DNA from: Gammaproteobacteria bacterium
GTDB taxonomy: Bacteria; Pseudomonadota; Gammaproteobacteria; Pseudomonadales; Azotimanducaceae
DNA: 40,821 bases
Direction of reading: 5' to 3'
Assembly (NCBI GenBank): GCA_009841635.1
Contig: VXLJ01000036.1
Location: forward strand, 1 to 40,821
The notes under the pieces are model-generated. The model was not told where the DNA came from, searched no databases, and saw only the letters and a list, made by a program, of their open reading frames with translations. Below, in pieces: positions 1 to 7,732 of this stretch. The position numbers and the translations under genes are program-made. Positions within the stretch are counted from its first letter, which is position 1. Every line of letters begins with the position of its first letter.

Positions 1-106
1 ACACTTAATCGACGCCGCCGTGTGTGTTTAGGTTTTTTAATCGAGTTTGATAATAAAGTGATTAGGGTGGTGAGTTTTAGCTATCTCTCATACAAACTAC
101 AGCATT

Positions 107-1099
107 ATGGATTGTGATCCGCAATCAGGGCATTGGATCGCGAGTAGGCTTATAGAAGAGCCGATTGTTCACGCGGGTTTGCATCCCAGTATCGGTGAGA
201 ACATTCAAGGGCCGTCATTAATTCGAGTGCCTGACTGGGTGCCTAATCCGCTGGGTCGCTACTATCTCTACTTCGCCGATCACAAAGGTCGCTATATCCG
301 CTTGGCGTATGCGGATTGCTTGACTGGACCTTGGCGAATTCATGCACCAGGATCCCTACGTCTTGAGCAGTCGCTATTTCCGACGGAGCAGGTTAAAGCA
401 CCTGAGGAGTTAGGCGAAGCGGAAGCTACTGCAAATCTACCAAAACTGCTTCACAGCCGTGCGTACGAAGCATCCACGCCTCACATTGCTTCGCCAGATG
501 TACATGTCAATGAAGACGAGAAGCGGATATACATGTATTTTCATGGTCTTGAGGCCTATGCAACTCAGAACACAAGGCTCGCGACTTCTGTAGATGGCAT
601 TCATTTTGTCGCGGAAGAACCTATTTTGTGCCGTTCTTATCTCCGTGTGGTTCCCTACCGACGCAAATATCTAGGTTTGGTCATGCCAGGCACGATGTTT
701 GTTATGAGTCATGCACGGGGTCCATTTGATGACAGTGTGTGCTGGTTTACCACGGACGCGCGACATCACGCGGTGCTCGTCAATCACGATCGAGCCTTTA
801 TCTTCTGGACTCAGGTTGGTGATGCGCCTGAACACGTGAAAGTCAGTGTTGTGGAGTTAGCAGACAACCTAAATAACATGAAAATCAATCATTTAAATGA
901 AATTCTTAGACCTGAATTAGCATGGGAAGGTGCCTTAGCACCGAATCAAGCGTCCGTTCGAAGTGTTGCATATGGGCGTGTCAATCAATTGCGAGATCCT
1001 TGTATATTCGTTGAAGAGGACAAGGTTTATCTACTCTATGCGGGTGGGGGTGAATCCGCCATCGGCATTGCGGAACTGACCTGGGAAACAACATCGTGA
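107..1099 (+). CDS. Five-bladed beta-propeller, glycosidase-like protein (GH43/GH32-type fold)
   Basis: A 330-residue protein without signal peptide or membrane segment, so probably cytoplasmic. It shows the repeated aromatic strand patterns of furanosidase-type beta-propellers: a GPSLIRVPDW segment near residue 35, YYLYFADHKG near 52, an IASPDVHV segment near 127 followed by YMYFHG, and a C-terminal RDPCIF segment followed by VYLLYAGGGES. The SPD-type and RDP-type acidic positions resemble those of clan GH-F/GH-J enzymes, but I cannot assign the catalytic residues or substrate. An in-frame stop at 71-73 limits the start to about 107; no clear ribosome binding site is visible. The stop overlaps the start of the next gene by 4 bases (GTGA), so the two are translationally coupled and probably act on the same compound. 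Could also be a non-catalytic propeller. Confidence 0.75.
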   Translation: MDCDPQSGHWIASRLIEEPIVHAGLHPSIGENIQGPSLIRVPDWVPNPLGRYYLYFADHKGRYIRLAYADCLTGPWRIHAPGSLRLEQSLFPTEQVKAPEELGEAEATANLPKLLHSRAYEASTPHIASPDVHVNEDEKRIYMYFHGLEAYATQNTRLATSVDGIHFVAEEPILCRSYLRVVPYRRKYLGLVMPGTMFVMSHARGPFDDSVCWFTTDARHHAVLVNHDRAFIFWTQVGDAPEHVKVSVVELADNLNNMKINHLNEILRPELAWEGALAPNQASVRSVAYGRVNQLRDPCIFVEEDKVYLLYAGGGESAIGIAELTWETTS

Positions 1100-1917
1100 A
1101 TGTGGCAGAGCGCGATATCTGTTTTGCACAGACGCACGGTTTAGATCTATTAGGGCGAATTTACGAACCTAGCGAGAGAAATGGCCACGGAATCGTCATG
1201 GTGCATGGTGGCGCATGGACAGCGAACGACCGGCTGACTCCTCATGTTATGTCACGGTTGCTAGCCCAGAGAGGACTGGTTGTTTTCTCACTTGATTTTC
1301 GTTGCGGTCCTGCATTTCAACATCCTGCAGCCTCGGCGGATATTGCGGCTGGGATCCGCTTCTTTCGTAGCCACGCTGCCGAATGTGGCATCAATGGCTC
1401 AACGATAGGCTTAATCGGCAGTTCTTCTGGCGGGCATTTGGTGCTATATACAGCACTTCAGCCTAATATTCCGACGCATCAGATTACAACCGAGATTGGT
1501 AGCGATGACGCTAGCGGGGACGCAAGTGTTGCTTACGTTGTGGCATTGTGGCCAGTATCTAACCCACTCGCACGGTATGAATACGCGTTAGAGCAGGAGC
1601 GACAGGAGTTAGTTCGTGCGCACCAGGGTTATTTCGGATCACGAACGGCGATGCATGATGCCAGTATTCAGAGGTGCTTGCGAAGTCGCGAATTCACGCA
1701 TCTACCGCCTGTGTTTATCGTCCAACCTGGTGAGGATGCCAACGTACCGCAGTACATGACCAATGATCTACTTGCAGCGTTCCAAAGTGTGCAGCATGAA
1801 CCTGAATACAAGCTCATGGAAGGTTTGCCGCATGCATTCGCATACGAAGCATCAGCTGCAACGAATGAGTGTGAAGCGGCTGTCTGGTCCTTTATCCAGA
1901 AGCAGCTAGATGGCTAA
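1096..1917 (+). CDS. Alpha/beta hydrolase (esterase/lipase-like)
   Basis: A 273-residue alpha/beta hydrolase with an HGGAW oxyanion-hole motif at about residues 37-41, a nucleophile elbow GSSSG at 108-112 (nucleophile Ser110), a likely acid Asp214 in the GEDANVP segment, and His246 in LPHAF. This set is typical of carboxylesterase or acetyl-esterase-like enzymes (BD-FAE/hormone-sensitive-lipase type). There is no signal peptide. The GTG start at 1096 overlaps the preceding stop as GTGA, which decides the start and couples it to the propeller protein. A de-esterification step beside a glycosidase-like protein suggests breakdown of an acylated sugar, which is inference. The 3' end overlaps the convergent aldo/keto reductase by 4 bases, leaving no room for a separate terminator. 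Confidence 0.85.
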   Translation: MNVAERDICFAQTHGLDLLGRIYEPSERNGHGIVMVHGGAWTANDRLTPHVMSRLLAQRGLVVFSLDFRCGPAFQHPAASADIAAGIRFFRSHAAECGINGSTIGLIGSSSGGHLVLYTALQPNIPTHQITTEIGSDDASGDASVAYVVALWPVSNPLARYEYALEQERQELVRAHQGYFGSRTAMHDASIQRCLRSREFTHLPPVFIVQPGEDANVPQYMTNDLLAAFQSVQHEPEYKLMEGLPHAFAYEASAATNECEAAVWSFIQKQLDG

Positions 1918-2924
1918 ACGTATTGCGCTGAAGTTGCTGCCGCTGTGAAGTTCTCTGCGAGAATGTGGAAATTTTGAATATCTGCATTCACGACATCAAA
2001 GCCATTTTCTAGTACGTACGCGTAACTGCGTTGAAACGCGGATAGGTTCGCAGCGAGCAATCTTTCACTGTAATGTGCGTCGAATGCGTCGTGATTCCCA
2101 CGGCCTCCCCACATTCGTGGCGCGAGCATGCGACCCGCCTTCATTGCAACCAAGCCAATTCCATTGTCGCGAGCAGCTTGCAGCTCCGGTTGGAGATCGA
2201 TAAGTGGCTTGGTATCTTTAAGGGTGGTCTTCTTTTCCCAGTCATACCAACCGGCAGGCGTCATTGCTAACGTCGCAAGCGAATACTGATTCGAATCGAT
2301 CGCTGCTCGCAAACACGCACTGGCGTTTTCATGGGAGGAAAATCCGAGATGATTCACTTTGCCAGCTTGCTTAGCTCGAGCAAAGGCGTTGAAAATCTCA
2401 TCGTTGTTAATAAGACGCGGGTTATTCGCAGCCATGATGTAGTAGGCATCTACGTTATCTTGGCTTAAATCACGCAAGCAGGTATCTAGCTTGGCTTCCC
2501 AATCGCTTGCGATTCGCTTGGACTCCTCTAGATTAGGTACTGTCCTTGCATCCGCTGAGAGAAAGTCTTTTGTGATTAGAAAAATATCTTTTCGATGTGC
2601 GGTGGCAAATTGTGCGAGATTGCGCTGAGCGTTGTTGTAGTAGGAACTCGTGCCGACGTCATAGACGTTTACACCGTGCTCATAAGCGAGACCAAGCACG
2701 CGATCTGCCCGATTTCTTGACAGGGCAGCACCACACCCATAAACAAGCCGACTTGCGTTAAACCCTGTTTTGCCAAGTTTGCGGTAGGACATTGGCGGAA
2801 ACTGAGCTGCTTCGGCGGACTCAGCCGCATCGATGGCCGCACTTAGCCGACCGGTTTTTAGAAGGGTAGCACCACCAACGCCGGCAAACATCATCTGCTT
2901 CAGAAAGTTTCTTCGCTGAGTCAT
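1914..2924 (-). CDS. Tat-exported aldo/keto reductase family protein with altered active site
   Basis: A 336-residue protein starting with a twin-arginine signal (QRRNFLK at residues 3-9, hydrophobic stretch, end near Ala30), so probably exported folded to the periplasm. The mature part is an aldo/keto reductase barrel: YRKLGKTG near 47, the NVYDVGTSSYYN segment holding the usual Asp and Tyr, and FLITKD holding the usual Lys. Where family members have a His after the DVY strand (as in DVYMCH of the other reductase in this window) this protein reads DAYYIMAAN, so the catalytic His position is Met. It may be a reductase with changed chemistry or a non-catalytic relative. It points toward and slightly overlaps the hydrolase gene at 1096-1917; no partner follows it on its own strand. 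Confidence 0.85.
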   Translation of the reverse strand: MTQRRNFLKQMMFAGVGGATLLKTGRLSAAIDAAESAEAAQFPPMSYRKLGKTGFNASRLVYGCGAALSRNRADRVLGLAYEHGVNVYDVGTSSYYNNAQRNLAQFATAHRKDIFLITKDFLSADARTVPNLEESKRIASDWEAKLDTCLRDLSQDNVDAYYIMAANNPRLINNDEIFNAFARAKQAGKVNHLGFSSHENASACLRAAIDSNQYSLATLAMTPAGWYDWEKKTTLKDTKPLIDLQPELQAARDNGIGLVAMKAGRMLAPRMWGGRGNHDAFDAHYSERLLAANLSAFQRSYAYVLENGFDVVNADIQNFHILAENFTAAATSAQYV

Positions 2925-3097
2925 CTTTAGACAGCGTCCTGGTCACATATAGAAGACACGTGATTTTACCTGTTTGTTAGCGATCTGAGCGATATTCAAA
3001 CATGCACCGCGGTGAACGTACCGCACGTACATAGCAGGCTCTCTGCCGCATTAAAAAGCAATCTCTTGGACAGTGAATGTGCTCAAGTACTTATCCC

Positions 3098-3124
3098 AAT
3101 AACTCATTGATAAACTGAGTAATT
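3098..3124. repeat. Imperfect inverted repeat, possible operator
   Basis: Arms AATAACTCA (3098-3106) and TGAGTAATT (3116-3124) match as an inverted repeat with one mismatch around a 9-base centre. Size and spacing fit a dimeric repressor or activator site in the divergent intergenic region, but no regulator gene lies beside it, so the role is inference. Confidence 0.35.
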
Positions 3125-3336
3125 GAAGTATTTGGACTAACTTAGCAACGTTCCAAATTTTGTGCTACAAATCCTTAATCCAATCAATAGCTTATGTTAG
3201 TTTCTGAGTAGGTGTCTATATAACAGTAATCGGGATGGACACTCCTATGAGTTGGTTGTTACTAGTGAAACTTGCACATAACCAGTAGAAATTTAGGTAA
3301 TGAATCAGTAGGTTAGTTTTGATACCTAACTAATCG

Positions 3337-3365
3337 TTGAAAAATTTCTCTTTATCTGTTAGAAT
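3337..3365 (+). promoter_or_regulatory. Sigma70-type promoter for the small basic protein
   Basis: A -35 hexamer TTGAAA (3337-3342) and a -10 hexamer TAGAAT (3360-3365) are separated by exactly 17 bases, each close to consensus. Transcription would start near 3372, leaving a leader of about 110 bases before the ATG at 3486. It is the best promoter match I found in the window. Confidence 0.7.
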
Positions 3366-3485
3366 CATTCCTGTTTAACAAGCAGGACATCGAGCAACGC
3401 TTGAGCGTGAACGGAGTCGGCCGGTTAAGCAACTTGAAACTTCATGGATTGTCCAAGAACGGACACAAATAACAAGGAGCAAACC

Positions 3486-3842
3486 ATGAGCGTATACAAG
3501 CATCAACAAGGTAACTATCAAAGTTATCGCGTCGCTCGTTCCGTGGACGGCAAACTTTGCCAAGAGTACTTTCCACGAACGCGAAAAGGCCTGGCTGAAG
3601 CGAAGAAACGAGACGAAGAACTAGCCCGCGATCAAGAGCGCGCTCAGCAGTTCTTTACTGGACCCGCTTTGCGTTGGCAGAAGAAGCCAAAAAAGGTTGT
3701 GCGCCAAGCAGCTACTGCTAAAGCGAATGGGAGCAAACCCAAGGTTCGCGTAAAACCAACGAAGGCTCGCGCGACAGCGCGTACCGCGATGAAGACCACA
3801 CCAAAACGCACGACGAAACAGCGAAAAGCTATTTCCAGGTAA
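3486..3842 (+). CDS. Small, very basic protein with histone-H1-like lysine/arginine/alanine tail
   Basis: A 118-residue protein. I chose the ATG at 3486 because AAGGAG lies just upstream; an in-frame ATG at 3444 lacks this. Residues 1-45 (QGNYQSYRV, SVDGKLCQEYF, then a Lys/Glu-rich helix) look like a short three-stranded sheet plus helix, resembling the AP2-like or arm-type DNA-binding domains at the N-terminus of tyrosine integrases; no catalytic integrase domain follows. From about residue 58 the chain is low-complexity KKPKK, KPKVRVKPTKAR and similar, like histone-H1-like bacterial proteins such as AlgP. A nucleic-acid-binding, nucleoid or RNA-associated role is likely but unproven. It has its own promoter and terminator, so it is a monocistronic and probably well-expressed gene. 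Confidence 0.75.
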   Translation: MSVYKHQQGNYQSYRVARSVDGKLCQEYFPRTRKGLAEAKKRDEELARDQERAQQFFTGPALRWQKKPKKVVRQAATAKANGSKPKVRVKPTKARATARTAMKTTPKRTTKQRKAISR

Positions 3843-3904
3843 TGCCCTTCAACGCATACAGAATCTGACCATAGTCACAGACTACGGTCTCAACCTTGAT
3901 AGAG

Positions 3905-3929
3905 CGGCAAGCTTGTCTTGCCGTTTTTT
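3905..3929 (+). terminator. Rho-independent terminator
   Basis: Perfect 7-base stem CGGCAAG (3905-3911) and CTTGCCG (3917-3923), a 5-base loop and six T residues at 3924-3929. It ends the transcript of the small basic protein about 60 bases after its stop and lies just before the convergent xth gene end. Confidence 0.9.
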
Positions 3930-3983
3930 ATTTCGTTGCGCGTAGCTTTGAACGCTTGAAAATTAAGTGTGGATCGTTACGGT

Positions 3984-4754
3984 CTATTTGAGGTCCACGC
4001 CAACGGGGCAATGATCGCTCCCGATTGCGTCAGGCCAAATAAACGCATCGACAACCAATCTGGCCGCAGATTTAGATGCCAGGACGTAATCGATGCGCCA
4101 GCCGACGTTGTTTTCTTTTGCGCCACCCCACTGCCGCCACCAGGTGTAGTGCCCAGGTTCACTGGGATGTTGCTTTCGAAAAACGTCTACCCATTCGTTA
4201 TCAAGCCAACGCGTGAACTCGTCTCGCTCTTCTGGTAGAAAGCCACTTGTTTTGTGGTTGGTCTTAGGTCGCGCGAGATCAATTTCGGTATGGGCGGTGT
4301 TGAAATCACCAGTTACGAAGGTCGGTCCACTTTTGCGTAATTTCGACATCTCGCGTTCAACACTTCGATAAAAACCAAGCTTGTAGTCCACTCGGCTGTT
4401 ATCTCGTTCACGTCCTGACCCTTTCGGGAAGTAGACAGAGGCGATAGACATACGCCCAAACTTTGCAACGATGAAACGACCTTCGATGTTGTATTCACGC
4501 TCTGGGAGTTGCATCAGAATTTTTGTAGGTTTTTGCCGAGAATAAATAGCAACACCTGAGTAACCCTTACGCTCGGCTGGGTAAAAATGAGTGTGCCACC
4601 CACGGGGGTTCAATGTCGATTCGTCTAATTGCTCAGGTAACGCTCGTACCTCTTGCAGGCAAACAACGTCAGCTTGCGAACTTTCGAGGAAGTCCAAGAA
4701 TCCTTTTTTGACGCAGGCTCTTAAACCATTGACATTCCACGACACGATTCTCAT
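3984..4754 (-). CDS. xthA: Exodeoxyribonuclease III (AP endonuclease)
   Basis: A 256-residue member of the ExoIII/ExoA branch of the endonuclease-exonuclease-phosphatase family. It cleaves DNA 5' of abasic sites and degrades one strand of duplex DNA 3' to 5' in base excision repair. Motifs: MRIVSWNVNGLRA at the start (metal-binding Asn), CLQEVRA with the metal-binding Glu, GDFNTAHTEIDL with the catalytic Asp/Asn, and the terminal GSDHCPV with the catalytic Asp-His. Length and motif order are normal. Its ATG overlaps the stop of the upstream MFS gene by 4 bases (ATGA), so it is translated from the same message, though no functional link between the two is obvious. Confidence 0.95.
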   Translation of the reverse strand: MRIVSWNVNGLRACVKKGFLDFLESSQADVVCLQEVRALPEQLDESTLNPRGWHTHFYPAERKGYSGVAIYSRQKPTKILMQLPEREYNIEGRFIVAKFGRMSIASVYFPKGSGRERDNSRVDYKLGFYRSVEREMSKLRKSGPTFVTGDFNTAHTEIDLARPKTNHKTSGFLPEERDEFTRWLDNEWVDVFRKQHPSEPGHYTWWRQWGGAKENNVGWRIDYVLASKSAARLVVDAFIWPDAIGSDHCPVGVDLK

Positions 4755-6055
4755 CGGGAACGAGCTCGCATAGACATAAGCCTCTCTTTCACGTCGGTTG
4801 GCATAGGGGGTTTTGCGAAATAGAAAAAAACTGAACCAATCAAGGTAAGTACACCTACCGAAAAGAAACCAATCCAGTAATTTTGAAATTGGTCATAAAG
4901 CAGACCAATGACAAGCGGACCTACCGTCATGCCAATCATTGTGATCAGCGACGTGAAGCCAAGAATCCGACCGAATATTTGTGCGCCAAAGTAGTCTGCG
5001 CGCAATGAAACCAAAAGCGGCGCTCGAATGCCCCAGGCAAAGCCGTGCAGCAGCGTGAACAAGACGACCATGAACGCATCCGTAGCGTAAGCAATCACAA
5101 ACATCGCAAGTGCGTGAGAAATCAAACAGACGGTACATAGCAGACGTTTATCGAAGCGGTCGCCTAAGACACCGCCGAGAAGCTGGCCAATGACTTGACA
5201 TATGAACATCAGTGGCAGAAACGTGCTTGCAAAGGTCAGTGTGAATGACAAACTACGCGTGAGATGGGGTAACAGGTGCACCATGACGGCGGATACTGTG
5301 AGTAACGTGATGCCGTGGCCTATCGCGAGAAACCAAAAAGCTCTTGTCCGCAAAGCTTGACGCGTCGTAAAAGGATGCTGTGGTAGAGCTCGTTTTGGAA
5401 CAACTGGCTCGCGCTTTTCGATACCGTCAGGCACTTCACCGATTTCTCGAGGCGCGTGTCGAACCAATACCGATAGAGGTGTGGTAATGACAAGGATGAA
5501 GATGCCGGAAAGAAAGGCAGTCCACCGCCAACCAACCCATTGAAGCAACAACGTAAGTAGCGGGACTGCTAGACCACCGAGTGAAAACCCTAGTTGAGAT
5601 CCTGCGACAGCCTTAGAACGATGCCGATCAAACCAATGAACGATGGACACCATCGCTGTCGCAAAGCCACCGAGGCTCCCACCAACGGCGATGACCACAA
5701 AAACAGCGTAAAAACTCCAAATCGAATCGACCAGTGCAAGCAACATGAACCCTATACCAAACAGGATGTTGCCGTAGATCAAAATAATCCGTGGTCCGAA
5801 CCGATCTGTTAACCATCCTTGGATGGGTCCTAGTAGGCCGCTTTCAACTCGTGTGAGCGCGAATGCGCCTGAAACGACTGCGGCACTCCACGCGAATTCT
5901 TCTTGAAGCAGGACCACATATGCACCGTACGAGTGCATCCAAAAAAGACCCGAAGAAAACTGAATACCCGCAGATGAAAGAACGATCCACCATCCGTGAA
6001 AGATCTTGCCGGTTGGCCGGAATGTATCGTTGAATCGTTCAGTTAATGTAGCCAA
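4751..6055 (-). CDS. Major facilitator superfamily transporter
   Basis: A 434-residue inner-membrane carrier with about 12 hydrophobic helices. It begins with a GWWIVLSSAGIQF segment, followed by the motif A-like GWLTDRFGPR between helices 2 and 3 and a second GDRFDKR loop near the middle. This resembles the oxalate/formate and monocarboxylate group of MFS proteins, so an organic acid is the most likely substrate class. It lies about 100 bases after larE on the same strand and overlaps xth by 4 bases. Uptake of a 2-hydroxy acid or sugar acid for the Ni-cofactor enzyme made possible by larB/C/E would fit the context, but that is inference. Confidence 0.88.
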   Translation of the reverse strand: MATLTERFNDTFRPTGKIFHGWWIVLSSAGIQFSSGLFWMHSYGAYVVLLQEEFAWSAAVVSGAFALTRVESGLLGPIQGWLTDRFGPRIILIYGNILFGIGFMLLALVDSIWSFYAVFVVIAVGGSLGGFATAMVSIVHWFDRHRSKAVAGSQLGFSLGGLAVPLLTLLLQWVGWRWTAFLSGIFILVITTPLSVLVRHAPREIGEVPDGIEKREPVVPKRALPQHPFTTRQALRTRAFWFLAIGHGITLLTVSAVMVHLLPHLTRSLSFTLTFASTFLPLMFICQVIGQLLGGVLGDRFDKRLLCTVCLISHALAMFVIAYATDAFMVVLFTLLHGFAWGIRAPLLVSLRADYFGAQIFGRILGFTSLITMIGMTVGPLVIGLLYDQFQNYWIGFFSVGVLTLIGSVFFYFAKPPMPTDVKERLMSMRARSR

Positions 6056-6125
6056 GCAACAGCCTTAGCGGGGCTCGGCATTGCGTAGAAATTGCCGCCG
6101 AATAGTGAAATGCGATTTTAAACAG

Positions 6126-6141
6126 CGTCCTGCGTTGGACG
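6126..6141 (-). terminator. Weak hairpin between larE and the MFS gene
   Basis: Arms CGTCC (6126-6130) and GGACG (6137-6141) with a 6-base loop, followed on the minus strand by CTGTTTAAAA. The stem is only 5 bases and the T tract is short, so at most partial termination or an mRNA end-processing site between larE and the downstream pair. Confidence 0.3.
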
Positions 6142-6155
6142 TGAAATGAACTGCG

Positions 6156-6998
6156 TTAGCTAGCTTCGACGACCTGGATAAGTCCGGTATTTAGTGATCC
6201 ACTACGAAATCCACCGAGTTCGAGCGCGACGAATCTATAGCCACAAGCCTTTATTTGCGTTTGAATTTCATCGCTATGTTCAAGAACACGAGACATTTCA
6301 CTCTTTGCGACCTCTAATCTTGCGACATCATCGTGGTGCCTGACGCGATACTGTCGAATACCGAAGGACTCAAGTACATTCTCGGCATTTTCAATCTGTT
6401 GTAGGATCGCTTCAGTGATGTGCGAACCATAAGGCACGCGGCTGGAAAGACATGCCGCTTGCGGTTTGTCGGCGTTGTCCATGCCTAGGTGACTCGCGAG
6501 CGTACGAATGTCCGCTTTCGTCATCTGCGCATCGCAAAGTGGCGACCGGACGTCAAAATTCTTCGCGGCGATTAGGCCAGGACGGTGGTCGCCGAGATCA
6601 TCAATGTTTGTGCCGTTTACGACGATTCTGAAATTTTGTGCGTGAGCAAGATTCTCAAGGCTTGAGTAGAGCGACGTCTTGCAGTGGAAACATCGATCTA
6701 CCGGGTTTGCTCGATACGCGCTTTTTTGAAGTTCATTGGTCACAATAACTTCGTGATGAAGACCCCATTTCGCCGCTAAGGCCTTGGTCAGCTCAAGATC
6801 GCTACGTTTGAGACTTGATGATGCCGAAGTAACCGCAAGCGCATCGATGCCGAGTTCCTGATTCGCAATATACGCGACCAACGAACTATCGACGCCACCC
6901 GAAAAAGCAACGATCACGCGTTGCATTTCACGCAACGACTCGCGAATTACATCGAATTTGCGATGTAATTCAGGTGTAAGAGTGGCCTGTTCGTTCAT
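6156..6998 (-). CDS. larE: LarE, ATP-dependent sulfur-transfer protein for the nickel-pincer cofactor
   Basis: A 280-residue PP-loop ATPase family protein. LarE adenylates the P2CMN intermediate made by LarB and inserts two sulfur atoms, giving P2TMN, to which LarC adds nickel. The PP-loop SGGVDSS is at residues 33-39; GTNIDDLGDHRPG at 129-141 and the ACLSSRVPYG segment at 182-191 are family hallmarks. Cysteines are at 103 and 106 (CFHC), 155 and 183. The CxxC pair plus Cys183 differs from the single sacrificial Cys of the Lactobacillus plantarum protein and resembles the multi-cysteine class thought to carry an iron-sulfur cluster. Its ATG overlaps the larB stop by 4 bases (ATGA). Confidence 0.93.
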   Translation of the reverse strand: MNEQATLTPELHRKFDVIRESLREMQRVIVAFSGGVDSSLVAYIANQELGIDALAVTSASSSLKRSDLELTKALAAKWGLHHEVIVTNELQKSAYRANPVDRCFHCKTSLYSSLENLAHAQNFRIVVNGTNIDDLGDHRPGLIAAKNFDVRSPLCDAQMTKADIRTLASHLGMDNADKPQAACLSSRVPYGSHITEAILQQIENAENVLESFGIRQYRVRHHDDVARLEVAKSEMSRVLEHSDEIQTQIKACGYRFVALELGGFRSGSLNTGLIQVVEAS

Positions 6999-7732
6999 AA
7001 TCGATTGATGCGATGTGCTTGAAATCCGGCGCCAAATCCGTTATCGATGTTCACTACGCTAAGGCCTGAAGCACAACTATTTAGCATGCCAAGCAGTGCT
7101 GCGAGTCCATTGAATGAAGCGCCATAGCCGACCGATGTAGGGACGGCAATGACTGGTTTATCGACAAGACCACCTATGACGCTTGGCAGCGCTCCTTCCA
7201 TACCTGCGACGACAACAAGGACGCGACATTCCCGCAGCTCGTTTAAACGAGCAAATAGTCGATGAATACCAGCAACGCCGACGTCATTAATTCTATGGAC
7301 AGGACTGCCATAGAACTCTGCAGTTTGGGCCGCTTCTTCGGCAACACCAATGTCACTAGTACCAGCCGTAATCACACCGATTTGCGTGGCTAAACGCGAA
7401 GGTTCTTTCGTTGTGAGAGATGCCACTAGCGAAACTTCAGAATACTGGAGGCTTCTAAAGCGCTGTTTGAGCGCATGGGCAGCTTCCTCATTTACGCCTG
7501 TCGCTAGTACGTTCTGACCATTGGCCGAAATGCGCTCAAATCCCGCCACGATTTGCGCAGTCGTCTTCGAACGCCCATAAATCACCTCAGCTTGACCAGT
7601 ACGGATCGCGCGAGCGTGGTCAATGGTGGTTCCTTCAATTTCCTCGAAGTAGCTGGTATTGATTAACTTCTGAGCGTCCTCTAAGGTGAGCGTACCGGCT
7701 TTGAAATCACGCAGAATCTTGTCAATAGCCAT
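6995..7732 (-). CDS. larB: LarB, carboxylase/hydrolase of nickel-pincer cofactor synthesis
   Basis: LarB carboxylates the pyridinium ring of nicotinic acid adenine dinucleotide and cleaves the anhydride to give P2CMN, the first step toward the nickel-pincer nucleotide. The N-terminal half has the FEEIEGTTIDHARAIRTG and EVIYGRSKT segments typical of LarB; the C-terminal half resembles the PurE (AIR carboxylase) fold, with GVITAGTSD, VAGMEGALPSVIGGL and IAVPTSVGYGASF. I chose the ATG at 7732 (MAIDKILRDF): it lies 11 bases inside larC and removes an 18-residue non-conserved extension. About 245 residues, the normal size. Confidence 0.93.
   Translation of the reverse strand: MAIDKILRDFKAGTLTLEDAQKLINTSYFEEIEGTTIDHARAIRTGQAEVIYGRSKTTAQIVAGFERISANGQNVLATGVNEEAAHALKQRFRSLQYSEVSLVASLTTKEPSRLATQIGVITAGTSDIGVAEEAAQTAEFYGSPVHRINDVGVAGIHRLFARLNELRECRVLVVVAGMEGALPSVIGGLVDKPVIAVPTSVGYGASFNGLAALLGMLNSCASGLSVVNIDNGFGAGFQAHRINRL

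Larger units (their letters stand above)
2925..3485. other. Long intergenic region (561 bases)
   Basis: Between the divergent Tat aldo/keto reductase gene and the small basic protein gene. No convincing ORF on either strand and no RNA gene recognised. It is more A+T-rich than its surroundings. It holds an imperfect inverted repeat (3098-3124), a perfect 10-base palindrome CACCGCGGTG at 3005-3014, a short inverted repeat just upstream of the promoter (GTTAG at 3312-3316, CTAAC at 3326-3330), and the promoter at 3337-3365. Confidence 0.6.

Noticed and set aside
3969-4238. Plus-strand 89-residue frame opposite xthA
   Set aside because: Fully antisense to the conserved C-terminal part of exonuclease III; no motif.
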